DNA from: Methylococcales bacterium
GTDB lineage: Bacteria > Pseudomonadota > Gammaproteobacteria > Methylococcales > Methylomonadaceae
Assembly: GCA_030654015.1 (NCBI GenBank)
Contig: JAURYI010000132.1
Span: forward strand, 1-43,722
Reading direction: 5' to 3'
Length of the DNA: 43,722 bases
Positions 17,893 to 26,759 of the stretch are shown one piece after another. The notes under the pieces were generated by a model that was not told the origin of the DNA, did not search any database, and saw only the letters and a list, made by a program, of their open reading frames with translations. Positions within the stretch are counted from its first letter, which is position 1; each line of letters opens with the position of its first letter. Position numbers and translations under genes: made by a program.

Positions 17893-19118
17893 TAGCCAAC
17901 CGCCGAACCCAGTTTGAAGATTGGCAGGTACATAGCGACAATCAGACCACCGACCAGAATACCCAATACCACCATGATGATAGGTTCCATCAAACTGCTG
18001 AGGTTATCAACCAGATTGTCCACTTCCTCATCATAAAAGTCAGCCACTTTGGCTAACATAGCATCCATAGAACCCGCTTCTTCACCGATAGCAATCATTT
18101 GCTGCACCATGTGGGGAAACAATCCCACCATCGCCATTGCCGCTTGCAGACGTTGCCCCATTGATACTTCTTCGCGCATTTTCATGACCGCTTCCGCATA
18201 AATAATATTACCGCACGCACCCGCTACCGACTCTAATGCTTCAACCAAAGGCACACCTGCGGCTGACATGGTTGACAGGGTTCTGGCAAAACGGGCAATG
18301 GCAGATTTATTTAAAATAACGCCGACAATCGGCAACTTAAGCAGTGTTCTATCTAAAAAGTGATTAAAAGCAGGGGAGCGTTTTTTGAAATAGTCGAAGA
18401 CTTTAACAAACACGACAATGATGCCAATGATGTAATACCAGTTCGCCTGCATCCACTCTGACATATGAATAACCATCAGCGTAAAAGCAGGTAAATCTGC
18501 GCCGAAACTGGCGAACAACTCGGCAAATACAGGAACAACAAACACCAGCAAAATAGTTGTTACCACAAAAGCGACCACCAATACCGCAATCGGGTACGTC
18601 AATGCCTTTTTGATTTTCTTCTTCATTGACTCGGTTTTTTCTTTGTAGGTCGCTATTTTGCCCAGCAACCCCTCCAATATCCCTGCTTTTTCGCCTGCTT
18701 CCACCAAGTTGCAAAATAATTCATCAAAGTAAATAGGACGTTTTCTTAATGATTCGGCAAGCGTATCGCCTGTTTCCACATCGGCTTTAATACCCAATAT
18801 CAATTCGCGCATACTGAGATTTTCATGCCCTTTACCAACAATATCGAAAGACTGCACCAATGCCACCCCAGCTTGCAACATAGTGGCTAATTGTCTGGCG
18901 AAAATAGCAATGTCACCCGGGGTAATTGCCTGTTTTTTAGGGCCGAATAACGAAAATTCTTTGGGTTTTTTCTTGATTTTTGTCACCCGAAAACCCATTT
19001 TGCGCAATTCGCTTTTTGCCATCATATCGTTTTTGGCGGCAATTTCGCCTTTGATGGGTTTCTTGTTTTTATCAAGACCTTGCCAGACAAAGTCTATTTG
19101 ATCAGGTTGTTCTGCCAT
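17892..19118 (-). CDS. pilC: Type IV pilus inner-membrane platform protein PilC
   Basis: The 408-residue protein has two repeated GspF/PilC cytoplasmic domains (about 70-190 and 275-400) with FARQLATMLQAGVALVQSFDI and FARTLSTMSAAGVPLVEALES. Three membrane segments are seen (about 170-195, 220-240, 380-402). It links the PilB motor to pilin assembly. It starts two bases after pilB. Confidence 0.96.
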   Translation of the reverse strand: MAEQPDQIDFVWQGLDKNKKPIKGEIAAKNDMMAKSELRKMGFRVTKIKKKPKEFSLFGPKKQAITPGDIAIFARQLATMLQAGVALVQSFDIVGKGHENLSMRELILGIKADVETGDTLAESLRKRPIYFDELFCNLVEAGEKAGILEGLLGKIATYKEKTESMKKKIKKALTYPIAVLVVAFVVTTILLVFVVPVFAELFASFGADLPAFTLMVIHMSEWMQANWYYIIGIIVVFVKVFDYFKKRSPAFNHFLDRTLLKLPIVGVILNKSAIARFARTLSTMSAAGVPLVEALESVAGACGNIIYAEAVMKMREEVSMGQRLQAAMAMVGLFPHMVQQMIAIGEEAGSMDAMLAKVADFYDEEVDNLVDNLSSLMEPIIMVVLGILVGGLIVAMYLPIFKLGSAVG

Positions 19119-19120
19119 GA

Positions 19121-20821
19121 TTATTCCTTGGTTATGCGGTCAATTTCTTCTAAGCTGGTCATGCCCATGCGTACTTTATTAAGTCCTGAGCGGCGTAAAT
19201 CATTAAAACCTTCGGCTAAAGCGCATTCGCCTATTTCCATCGCATTAGCACCGTTTAAAATAAGCTCGCGCAATTTTTCTGTCATTTTCATGACCTGATA
19301 AATACCCACCCGACCTTTGTAGCCGTTAGTGCATTCATCACAACCGACAGGGCTATATATATGCAGATCTTCCAGTTCGTCTTGTTTAAAACCTGCTTCT
19401 AAAAGCAGTTTGTCGGGAAAGTGAACTTCTTTTTTACAATGCGGACAGAGTCTGCGCCCTAAACGTTGCGCCATAATCAGGTTGACCGCAGAGACCACGT
19501 TAAAAGCAGGAATACCCATTTGCAGCAGTCGGTTCAGCGTTTGCGGGGCATCGTTGGTATGTAATGTTGATAATACCAAGTGACCTGTTTGCGCAGCTTT
19601 AACGGCAATCTCAGCCGTTTCCAAGTCACGAATCTCACCTACCATGATAATGTCAGGGTCTTGCCGTAAAAAGGCGCGTAAGGAAGTAGCGAATGTTAAG
19701 CCCGCCTTGGGGTTCATATTGACCTGATTAATACCTTCTACGGTAATTTCAACGGGGTCTTCAGCGGTAGAAATATTAACATCCGTCTTATTAAGAAGAT
19801 TTAATCCTGTATACAGCGTAACCGTTTTACCGCTACCTGTAGGCCCTGTTACCAAGACCAATCCATAAGGTCGGTTGATTGCTTCAAGAAACAGTTCTTG
19901 TTGAACAGGTTCAAAACCCAATTTTTCAATACCCAATTGGGCATTGGTCGGATCCAAAATACGCATAACGACTTTTTCGCCGAATAGCGTCGGGCAAGTA
20001 TTAACACGAAAATCAATAGCGCGGTTTTTGGACAAAATAAGTTTGATACGACCATCCTGAGGAATCCGTCGTTCAGCAATATCCATTTTAGACATGACCT
20101 TGATGCGCGAGACGATTCTATTAGCGACACTGGGCGGTGGACTGACAACGGTATGCAGCATTCCATCCGCTCTTACGCGAATACGAAAGGTTTTTTCATA
20201 AGGTTCAAAATGTATATCCGATATGCCTTTCTTAACGGCATCCAAGAGTATTTTATTCACAAACCGTACAATAGGTGCCTCATCAACATCGGCGTTAATA
20301 TCAATTTTATCGTCATCGGCGACCGTAAGATTCTCTAAATCCTCATCAAGAATGTCGGTAATAGAGGCTTCTTCTTCCTCTAAGGCGATTTCAATGGCTT
20401 TGGCTAATTTATTTTCCTCAACCAATATCACTTTTGGATTCAGTAAGCTGTGAAACTTAATATCATCCAATGCCTGAGAATTAGTAGGATCCGATAATGC
20501 AATAAATAACGACTTGCCTCTCACCATCAGCGGCAGGGCATTATGCTGGTGTATCAGTTTTTCACTGATTCGACTGGTAGGCAAGGTTCGACAATCAATA
20601 GCACTCAAATCAAGCAGCGGTAATCCAAAATGCTCGGAAATTTTTTCTGCAACGACGGTGCTGTCAATCAGTTTATGAGTGGCAAGATAGGATAAAGCCG
20701 AAACTTTATGTTTTTTCGCTTCTTGATCATGAATTTTAGCATCACTTTCCGTCAGCAATTCGCTTTGGATAAGGAAATTCATGATACCGCTAACTTGAGA
20801 ATCTTTTGGTGCAATAGCCAT
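19121..20821 (-). CDS. pilB: Type IV pilus assembly ATPase PilB
   Basis: The 566-residue extension motor has an N-terminal MshEN/GspE-like domain (about 10-150), Walker A GPTGSGKTVTLY, the Asp box, Walker B VGEIRDLETAEIA, the His box LSTLHTNDA, and a four-cysteine zinc site (CPHC ... CDEC). Length and motifs are normal. It is the first gene of the pilB-C-D-coaE-zapD-yacG run. Its upstream gap contains a large compound palindrome. Confidence 0.97.
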   Translation of the reverse strand: MAIAPKDSQVSGIMNFLIQSELLTESDAKIHDQEAKKHKVSALSYLATHKLIDSTVVAEKISEHFGLPLLDLSAIDCRTLPTSRISEKLIHQHNALPLMVRGKSLFIALSDPTNSQALDDIKFHSLLNPKVILVEENKLAKAIEIALEEEEASITDILDEDLENLTVADDDKIDINADVDEAPIVRFVNKILLDAVKKGISDIHFEPYEKTFRIRVRADGMLHTVVSPPPSVANRIVSRIKVMSKMDIAERRIPQDGRIKLILSKNRAIDFRVNTCPTLFGEKVVMRILDPTNAQLGIEKLGFEPVQQELFLEAINRPYGLVLVTGPTGSGKTVTLYTGLNLLNKTDVNISTAEDPVEITVEGINQVNMNPKAGLTFATSLRAFLRQDPDIIMVGEIRDLETAEIAVKAAQTGHLVLSTLHTNDAPQTLNRLLQMGIPAFNVVSAVNLIMAQRLGRRLCPHCKKEVHFPDKLLLEAGFKQDELEDLHIYSPVGCDECTNGYKGRVGIYQVMKMTEKLRELILNGANAMEIGECALAEGFNDLRRSGLNKVRMGMTSLEEIDRITKE

Positions 20822-20860
20822 TTAATCGTACGTTGTCAGTGATGAAGAATATAAATCAAG

Positions 20861-21026
20861 AGGGTACGCAGTGCGTCAATGCCATTAAGTTAAGCCGTTC
20901 GTGGTGAGCTTGTCGAACCATGAACGGCTTAACTTCGGGGTTTCGGATTTTTCCATTCACCCTTCGACAGGCTCAGGGCGAACGGAAAAATCCTTAACTT
21001 AATGGCATTGACGCAGTGCGTACCCT
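20861..21026. repeat. 166-base compound palindrome with two nested hairpins
   Basis: Outer arms 20861-20894 and 20993-21026 are inverted copies of 34 bases with one mismatch. Inside are two further hairpins. Hairpin 1 pairs AAGTTAAGCCGTTC (20887-20900) with GAACGGCTTAACTT (20922-20935). Hairpin 2 pairs GGATTTTTCCATTC (20945-20958) with GAACGGAAAAATCC (20980-20993), with one mismatch. The loops contain GAGCTTGTCGAACCA and CCTTCGACAGGCTCAGGG, motifs I recall as common interspersed palindromes in proteobacteria. The element lies between the pilB start and the valS stop and has no open frame. Confidence 0.85.
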
Positions 21027-21036
21027 GAGAGCTAAC

Positions 21037-23844
21037 TTATAATGACTGGATTTTACGTTGTTGTTGTTCAAGATTATTAAGCATAGACTGTAAATCAGCT
21101 AATTTCGCTTTTTCTTTATCAATAACCTCAGGCGGTGCTTTATCGACAAAACTTGGATTGTTCAATTTACCTTCAATTCGGGGTAATTCTTTGCTAATCC
21201 GTTGAATTTCTTTATCCAGTCTGGCTAATTCTGCATCTTTGTCAATTAAACCCGCTATCGGAATCAAAATTTTCATATCGCCAACCAGTGCAATCGCTGA
21301 TTCTGGCGTGACATCATCAGGATTTAACCAAGTGATAGACTCTAAACGCGCCAGTTTTTGCAGATAGCTTTGATTATTCGTTAAGCTCTGTTGGTCAGAC
21401 TCGCTACCGTCCTGCAATAATACAGGCAATGGCTTACTAGGGGCAATGTTCATTTCCCCGCGAATACGCCGCACACCCAGAATAAACTGCATCAACCATT
21501 GGGTTTGAGCAATCGCCGCGTTATCTATTTGCGTTTCATCGTACACAGGATACGCCTGCAACATAATGGTATCGCCTGTAATCCCCGCTAACGGCGCGAC
21601 CCGTTGCCAAATTTCTTCGGTAATAAACGGCATAATCGGATGGGCTAACCGCAAAATGCTTTCCAATACCGTCAACAGCGTTTTGCGTGTGCCGCGTTGC
21701 AAGGCTTCATCATCTGATTGCAACGATATTTTTGCCAGTTCTAAATACCAATCGCAGTATTCATTCCAAGTAAACTCATAAATCGCTTGTGCCGCCAAAT
21801 CGAAACGGTAGTTGTCAATCGCGTGGCTGGTGGTTTTTGTGACTTCATGTAAACGCGACTGTATCCAGAGATCCACCTGCGTATAAGCGCACTCACCTGT
21901 TAAACCACAATCTTGTTCTTCGGTATTCATCAACACGAAGCGTGCCGCATTCCATAATTTATTACAGAAATTGCGATAGCCCTCAGTACGCGCTAAATCA
22001 AACCGAATATCGCGTCCAGTAGAGGCTAACGAGGCAAAGGTAAAACGCAACGCATCCGTGCCGTAAGATTGAATGCCATCGGGGAAATCTTTACGCGTCG
22101 CTTGTTCGATTTTTTTCGCTAAATGCGGCTGCATCATGCCGCCAATGCGTTTAGTCACCAAGGTTTCCAAATCAATCCCATCAATAATATCAATCGGGTC
22201 TAATACATTACCTTTGGATTTAGACATTTTCTGCCCTTCGGCATCACGCACTAACCCATGAATATAGACTTCTTTAAACGGTACTTGCCCTTGAAATTTC
22301 AAGCCCATCATAATCATCCGCGCCACCCAGAAGAAAATAATATCAAATCCTGTGACTAACACGCTGGTTGGATAATGTTTGGCTAATTCCTCAGTATTTT
22401 CAGGCCAGCCTAAAGTTGAAAACGGCCATAACGCCGACGAAAACCAAGTGTCCAGCACGTCTTCATCTTGTTTCAGCACATAATCAGCGGGCAAATTATG
22501 TTGTTCACGAACGGCTTGTTCATTGCGTCCGACATAAATATTGCCCAGCTCGTCATACCACGCAGGAATTCGATGTCCCCACCAGATTTGCCGTGAAATA
22601 CACCAATCCTGAATATTACGCATCCAATCAAAATAAGTATTTTTCCAATTGTCTGGCACAAACTTAATATCGCCATTTTCCACAGCGGCAATCGCAGGTT
22701 CTGCTAACGGTGCAACTTTCACATACCATTGGTCGGTTAATAACGGCTCAATCACCGCGCCTGTTCTGTCACCACGCGGCACCATTAACTTATGGTCAAC
22801 AATTTTCTCTAATAAACCAGCGGCATCTAAATCAGCCACCATTTGTTTACGCGCTACAAATCGATCCATGCCTTGATAAGCCGCAGGAATTAAATCGCCC
22901 TCCTCCGCTTCATTGCAACGAATCGCCGCATCCACAGTGAATAAATTAATCAAACCACCATGTGGCAACGCTTGCATAGCCGAGGTATGCCTATGACGAG
23001 TCCACACCCCGTAATCATTAAAATCATGCGCTGGGGTGATTTTCACGCAACCCGTACCAAACTCAGGATCAACATAGTCATCAGCAATAATCGGAATGCG
23101 TCTGCCCGTCAACGGCAATTCAACAAATTCACCCAACAAATGTTTATAACGCTCATCATTCGGGTGAATCGCCACCGCCGCATCACCTAACATCGTTTCA
23201 GGGCGCGTGGTTGCTACGATTAAATGCCCTTGCCCATTCGACAATGGATAACGCAAGTGCCACATAAAACCGTTTTCTTCTTCCGACAACACTTCCAGAT
23301 CAGACACAGCGGTATGCAGCACAGGATCCCAATTCACCAGACGTTTACCGCGATAAATCAGCCCTTCTTCATACAAACGAATAAACACTTCCTGCACCGC
23401 ATCGGACATACCCTCATCCATCGTAAAGCGTTCGCGTGACCAATCCAGCGATGAACCCATACGGCGTAATTGACGCGTAATCGTACCGCCTGATTCCTCT
23501 TTCCATTGCCAGACTTTTTTAACAAACTCCTCGCGTCCGTAATCATGGCGCGTTTTGCCTTCGGCATTACACAAGCGTTCAACTACCATTTGCGTGGCAA
23601 TCCCCGCGTGATCAGTCCCCGCTTGCCACAATGTGCTATAGCCTTTCATACGATGATAACGGGTGAGCGCGTCCATAATAGTATCTTGAAACGCATGACC
23701 CATGTGCAGACTGCCCGTAACATTAGGAGGTGGAATCATGATGCAATACGATTCATCGGCAGGTTTAGCAGAAAAATAATCGTTCGCTTCCCAAGTGTCG
23801 TACCAGCGTTGTTCAATCGCGTGAGGTGAATATGTTTTTTCCAT
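21037..23844 (-). CDS. valS: Valyl-tRNA synthetase
   Basis: The 935-residue class I synthetase has the HIGH motif in [16 protein letters not shown] (about 38-53), the [10 protein letters not shown] block, the editing domain with [22 protein letters not shown] in [10 protein letters not shown], and a C-terminal coiled-coil arm (about 870-935, [18 protein letters not shown]). The ATG at 23844 gives [15 protein letters not shown], the standard start. In most gammaproteobacteria valS directly follows pepA-holC; here 2.5 kb of accessory genes intervene. Confidence 0.97.
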   Translation of the reverse strand: MEKTYSPHAIEQRWYDTWEANDYFSAKPADESYCIMIPPPNVTGSLHMGHAFQDTIMDALTRYHRMKGYSTLWQAGTDHAGIATQMVVERLCNAEGKTRHDYGREEFVKKVWQWKEESGGTITRQLRRMGSSLDWSRERFTMDEGMSDAVQEVFIRLYEEGLIYRGKRLVNWDPVLHTAVSDLEVLSEEENGFMWHLRYPLSNGQGHLIVATTRPETMLGDAAVAIHPNDERYKHLLGEFVELPLTGRRIPIIADDYVDPEFGTGCVKITPAHDFNDYGVWTRHRHTSAMQALPHGGLINLFTVDAAIRCNEAEEGDLIPAAYQGMDRFVARKQMVADLDAAGLLEKIVDHKLMVPRGDRTGAVIEPLLTDQWYVKVAPLAEPAIAAVENGDIKFVPDNWKNTYFDWMRNIQDWCISRQIWWGHRIPAWYDELGNIYVGRNEQAVREQHNLPADYVLKQDEDVLDTWFSSALWPFSTLGWPENTEELAKHYPTSVLVTGFDIIFFWVARMIMMGLKFQGQVPFKEVYIHGLVRDAEGQKMSKSKGNVLDPIDIIDGIDLETLVTKRIGGMMQPHLAKKIEQATRKDFPDGIQSYGTDALRFTFASLASTGRDIRFDLARTEGYRNFCNKLWNAARFVLMNTEEQDCGLTGECAYTQVDLWIQSRLHEVTKTTSHAIDNYRFDLAAQAIYEFTWNEYCDWYLELAKISLQSDDEALQRGTRKTLLTVLESILRLAHPIMPFITEEIWQRVAPLAGITGDTIMLQAYPVYDETQIDNAAIAQTQWLMQFILGVRRIRGEMNIAPSKPLPVLLQDGSESDQQSLTNNQSYLQKLARLESITWLNPDDVTPESAIALVGDMKILIPIAGLIDKDAELARLDKEIQRISKELPRIEGKLNNPSFVDKAPPEVIDKEKAKLADLQSMLNNLEQQQRKIQSL

Positions 23845-23892
23845 GTGTGACTCGTTGTGTGTGAATTTGTTATTTTAATTTATCGTGTTAAT

Positions 23893-23920
23893 TCAAAAGA
23901 AACCGTGAATAATCGGTTTC
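23893..23920 (-). terminator. Hairpin with short T-run downstream of the PIN toxin gene
   Basis: GAAACCG (23899-23905) pairs with CGGTTTC (23914-23920) across an 8-base loop. Read on the minus strand it is followed by TTTTGAATT. It would end transcription of the toxin-antitoxin pair before valS. The stem is short and the T-run modest. Confidence 0.45.
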
Positions 23921-23971
23921 ATCGTATAGCAACCTTAAACATTATCTAATATTTCAATGAAGATAACCTAT

Positions 23972-24358
23972 CTAGTTAAATTTTTTCATATCCTGATCAA
24001 AACTAAACACATCCCAATGCTGATATTTTGCTGTTGCATAAACAATGGCATCCACAATATCAACCGTATGTTCGGAAAATAGTTTTAAACTGCTGACTAA
24101 AATATCACGGTTAATCTCACTAACCCCCTGATAATTTAATAATTTGGTTAGTATTTCACAGGTTTTTATTTTCGGAACTTTATATACTTTTAACAAAACA
24201 TAAATACATTCTGAAAGCACACTATCTGGAATATAAACCGTTGTTTCTCCAGCGATTACTTTTGCCATAAATAATTGGGCTAATTGAAAGTGTTGCGGAT
24301 GGTCATTAAGTAGATAACGCAAAATTACATTGGTATCAAGAACGGTGATATTTTTCAT
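23972..24358 (-). CDS. vapC: PIN-domain toxin, VapC type
   Basis: The 128-residue protein has the PIN nuclease acidic set: D8 and N10 in LDTNVILRYL, E50 in LSECIYVL, D103 in VDAIVYATA, and D121 in SFDQDM. VapC toxins cut tRNA or rRNA and are neutralised by the partner antitoxin. The start overlaps the upstream small gene by 23 bases, a typical toxin-antitoxin coupling. Base composition is clearly more AT-rich than the flanking valS, which suggests transfer. The RNA target is unknown. Confidence 0.88.
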   Translation of the reverse strand: MKNITVLDTNVILRYLLNDHPQHFQLAQLFMAKVIAGETTVYIPDSVLSECIYVLLKVYKVPKIKTCEILTKLLNYQGVSEINRDILVSSLKLFSEHTVDIVDAIVYATAKYQHWDVFSFDQDMKKFN

Positions 24359-24560
24359 TGATTACTGCTTGCCATGCTTGTTGAGTTGCTTGTTCAGTTG
24401 GAATATAGGTATGTGCATATTCTTTTAAACAGCCAGCTATCGTTTGCTTTTGATTTTCGCTATCAAATTTTAGCCTAAGCGTGTGAATAAACTCATAGAG
24501 CTTAATTAGTTCAGATTCTGGAATATATTTCAATTCATTAATAATGTCATCTTGAATCAT
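24336..24560 (-). CDS. Antitoxin partner of the PIN toxin
   Basis: The 74-residue protein has an N-terminal helical part (MIQDDIINELKYIPESELIKLYEFIHTLRLKF) and a charged C-terminal tail (TEQATQQAWQAVINEKYH) of the kind that wraps the toxin. No clear AbrB or ribbon-helix-helix fold is evident from the sequence, so it is not named VapB. GAGGA lies nine bases before the ATG. Assigned as the antitoxin from size, order and 23-base overlap with the toxin gene. Confidence 0.7.
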   Translation of the reverse strand: MIQDDIINELKYIPESELIKLYEFIHTLRLKFDSENQKQTIAGCLKEYAHTYIPTEQATQQAWQAVINEKYHRS

Positions 24561-24603
24561 GATACAAGTCCTCGATAAATAGTTTTATTTGTACAAAATC
24601 GTA

Positions 24604-24634
24604 GAATTCCCCCAGATTACACTAGGCTATTTGC
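24604..24634. repeat. Short repeat fragment related to 24957-24990
   Basis: CCCCCAGATTACACTAGGCTA resembles, with an internal gap of about 13 bases, the sequence at 24957-24990 (CTAGATTACGCTACG ... TCTAGGCTA). The two lie on either side of the small gene at 24684-24914. Similarity is by eye and short. Confidence 0.3.
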
Positions 24635-24683
24635 TAACGATGATATTGTTAGTTCAACTGCATTCAAATAATCCTGTAAAAGA

Positions 24684-24914
24684 TTATGCCGCATGACGCA
24701 ATCGTTTCTCTATTTCATTATGTAAAGCAATATAATGGCGATAATCATTACTCCATTCTATATAAATAATATCATCCGCTAACAAACCTTTACCGTATTG
24801 TTCAAAAAAATGTTCCGAACTCATATTATGATTAGTTTCATAAACTTGTAACCGCTTTGCTAAATCACACAAGGCATCTAGCGGTGAAGAATATTCGATT
24901 GTTTGTTTACGGAT
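24684..24914 (-). CDS. Small antitoxin-like protein with no ATG start
   Basis: The open frame reads upstream from the TAA at 24684 through about 78 codons to a stop at 24918-24920. Its residues SSPLDALCDLAKRLQVYETN, MSSEHFFEQYGKG and EWSNDYRHYIALHNEIEKRLR resemble a family of small proteins found with toxin-antitoxin loci, where the PLDAL..L.KRL..YE part is conserved. No ATG or GTG precedes that part. The best start by spacing is ATC (24914), seven bases after GAGGA; ATA (24917) is the alternative. A TTG at 24872 would remove the conserved N-terminus. Either a rare start codon is used or the start has been lost. It lies upstream of the antitoxin-toxin pair, same strand. Confidence 0.5.
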   Translation of the reverse strand: MRKQTIEYSSPLDALCDLAKRLQVYETNHNMSSEHFFEQYGKGLLADDIIYIEWSNDYRHYIALHNEIEKRLRHAA

Positions 24915-24959
24915 TATTTATTCCTCATTATTACGCTATAGAATATCTTAGTAAGTTAC

Positions 24960-24986
24960 CCTAGATTACGCTACGCTCCATCTAGG
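24960..24986. repeat. Imperfect hairpin CCTAGAT...ATCTAGG behind the HEPN gene
   Basis: CCTAGAT (24960-24966) and ATCTAGG (24980-24986) are perfect inverted copies, ending one base before the stop codon of the minus-strand HEPN gene. It could be a weak terminator or a repeat end. No T-run follows on the minus strand. Confidence 0.4.
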
Positions 24987-26312
24987 CTACTGGATAGTTT
25001 TTCTAAGCAAAATTCCCCAACCAGAATCAGCCTCGTAAGGACGATCCTCTTTCTTGAGATTTACCAACCAAAATATTACCTTTTGATACAATTCTGACAG
25101 TCTATTATTTAAAACATCAAGGCTATCAAACTTTAGTTTTTTTAATTCGTTGCTGGTAGAGCCAACTCCTTCACCATGTACTATTTTTGATCTTATTGTG
25201 TACACTCCTTTCATGAATCTCTGCATTTCTATAAATTCAAAAGAATTATCTATAGCCGATAACAATGCAGCCCCATTGATGGAAAATCTATAAGATGTTT
25301 CACCTTGCGGTGGATTTTTCTTTACAGTAAGCAACAATGATTCCCACGCTATCACAAAATCAACAATACGCTCTTCTGGCTTGCTTTCATCCATCCCAAT
25401 CAAGAAACGAGAAAAGGAACGCTCCAAAACACCATCCTGATGAATAAAAGTTTTAACAATTGAAAACGCTTTTTTGAGTCCATCAATGTCAGTATTATTT
25501 AAAGAAATATTTTCAAATATATGTTTTGGCACACTTGGTGAATACGTCATCCCATTGTGTAGTTTAGAATGATATGATACAGGATAGACTTCATAATTTC
25601 CGTGACGATATAACTTAATCGCTTTAACAACATTATCGAGCTTTAATCGTAAATCAGATTGCACTTTATTAGATACATCAAAGTATGACGACTCTCCATG
25701 CGGTGTAATTTTATGTAAACTTGTTATTTTTATTTCCACATTAGAATTTGAATAATCTATTATATGAAATTTATCAGACATACTATTAAGTATTAAGGGC
25801 TGGCGTTCATTAATAGCATTGTCATCAAGACGAACTAGAGAAATATTTGATTCAATTTCAATTAAATCAACTTCAAGTTTTATACCGTGAAGTCGCCCGA
25901 TTAAAATAAAATCGTGGTATTCATTTGAAATAAGTAATTGTAAGTCATATAAATTTTTTATTAATTTCTCAGGATTAAATTGTTTTTCTGATGATATAAA
26001 TGCGTTTTCTATAAGCTTTTCGGCAAGTCTCTTGGGCTGTGTATGATAACCAGCAATCGGAACAATAGATTTCACACTATCAAGATTCTCAAGATATTCT
26101 ATTAACTTAATATAATCAGTATTATTTTTTAGTAAAGAAATGGTATCTAAAATAGCATGAAAATATAAAGGCACATCAATCAACTCTTTACTGTTAGGGT
26201 TTTCACTATTTATAACCCATTTTTTATCATTAATGAGCTTTGGATTAGAAAATTTTTTATTTGCAAAAACACAAATATCAGTCGCAATTTTTAGCAGTTC
26301 AGTTTCTGTCAT
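24987..26312 (-). CDS. Putative ApeA-like HEPN protein (candidate abortive-infection factor)
   Basis: The 441-residue protein is AT-rich. The C-terminal third has FVIAWESLLLTV (about 325), SYRFSINGAALL, RFMKGVYTIRSKIVHGEG (R374, H379; the RxxxxH motif of HEPN ribonucleases), then a helical tail. A WESLLL helix, a SYR-F helix and RSKIVHG in this order is the pattern I associate with the ApeA-like HEPN domain found in anti-phage genes. The N-terminal 300 residues (a mixed alpha/beta region with LHGIKLEVDLIEIESNISLVRLDD) are not recognised and may sense the trigger. It sits with a toxin-antitoxin pair between holC and valS. The function is inferred and untested. Confidence 0.65.
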   Translation of the reverse strand: MTETELLKIATDICVFANKKFSNPKLINDKKWVINSENPNSKELIDVPLYFHAILDTISLLKNNTDYIKLIEYLENLDSVKSIVPIAGYHTQPKRLAEKLIENAFISSEKQFNPEKLIKNLYDLQLLISNEYHDFILIGRLHGIKLEVDLIEIESNISLVRLDDNAINERQPLILNSMSDKFHIIDYSNSNVEIKITSLHKITPHGESSYFDVSNKVQSDLRLKLDNVVKAIKLYRHGNYEVYPVSYHSKLHNGMTYSPSVPKHIFENISLNNTDIDGLKKAFSIVKTFIHQDGVLERSFSRFLIGMDESKPEERIVDFVIAWESLLLTVKKNPPQGETSYRFSINGAALLSAIDNSFEFIEMQRFMKGVYTIRSKIVHGEGVGSTSNELKKLKFDSLDVLNNRLSELYQKVIFWLVNLKKEDRPYEADSGWGILLRKTIQ

Positions 26313-26345
26313 AACATATCATCGCATTATGTTGGATTACGGCTA

Positions 26346-26759
26346 TCACATTTTATGCGTAGTCAGATTATGCCCTGCTTCTTTATAGTGCCGATAGCGT
26401 TCTCTGCCCACTGCTTTAGTCGCTTCGCTGTTATCCAATATTTCCAGCACCCGTTCAGCGTTGGCACACTGTGAGGATAAGTTAATCACGGTTTTTTGCC
26501 ATTGTGCAGGTGCGGGGAGTGAGCCGATTAATACTTGTTCAATCGTGGGAATGTCGCCTATATAAAGCTGGTGCGGTATAAAACTGCCTGCTCTGAATGT
26601 CCAGAGCAGGTTGTCCAGTTGTTGACTTTGCGCGGCTGAATCAGTCAGTACATAACAAAAACAGCCGCTACGATAGGCTTTTTCTATCAGTTTACAGGCG
26701 AATAAATTACGTTCCTGTTGTGACTGTGTCGGCAGAATATAAAAACTAATGTCAGCCAT
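26346..26759 (-). CDS. holC: DNA polymerase III chi subunit
   Basis: The 137-residue protein shows the HolC pattern: ISFYILPTQSQQERNLFACKLIEKAYRSG (about 4-32), FCYVLTDSAAQSQQLDNLLWTF, FIPHQL, and PVINLSS-like TVINLSSQ. Chi links the clamp loader, through psi, to single-stranded-DNA-binding protein. It overlaps the pepA stop by eight bases, the standard order. The next gene downstream should be valS, but the HEPN gene starts 34 bases below. Confidence 0.93.
   Translation of the reverse strand: MADISFYILPTQSQQERNLFACKLIEKAYRSGCFCYVLTDSAAQSQQLDNLLWTFRAGSFIPHQLYIGDIPTIEQVLIGSLPAPAQWQKTVINLSSQCANAERVLEILDNSEATKAVGRERYRHYKEAGHNLTTHKM

Noticed and set aside
22368-22667. 99-residue plus-strand open frame inside valS
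   Set aside because: Antisense to a highly conserved region of valS; a shadow frame.
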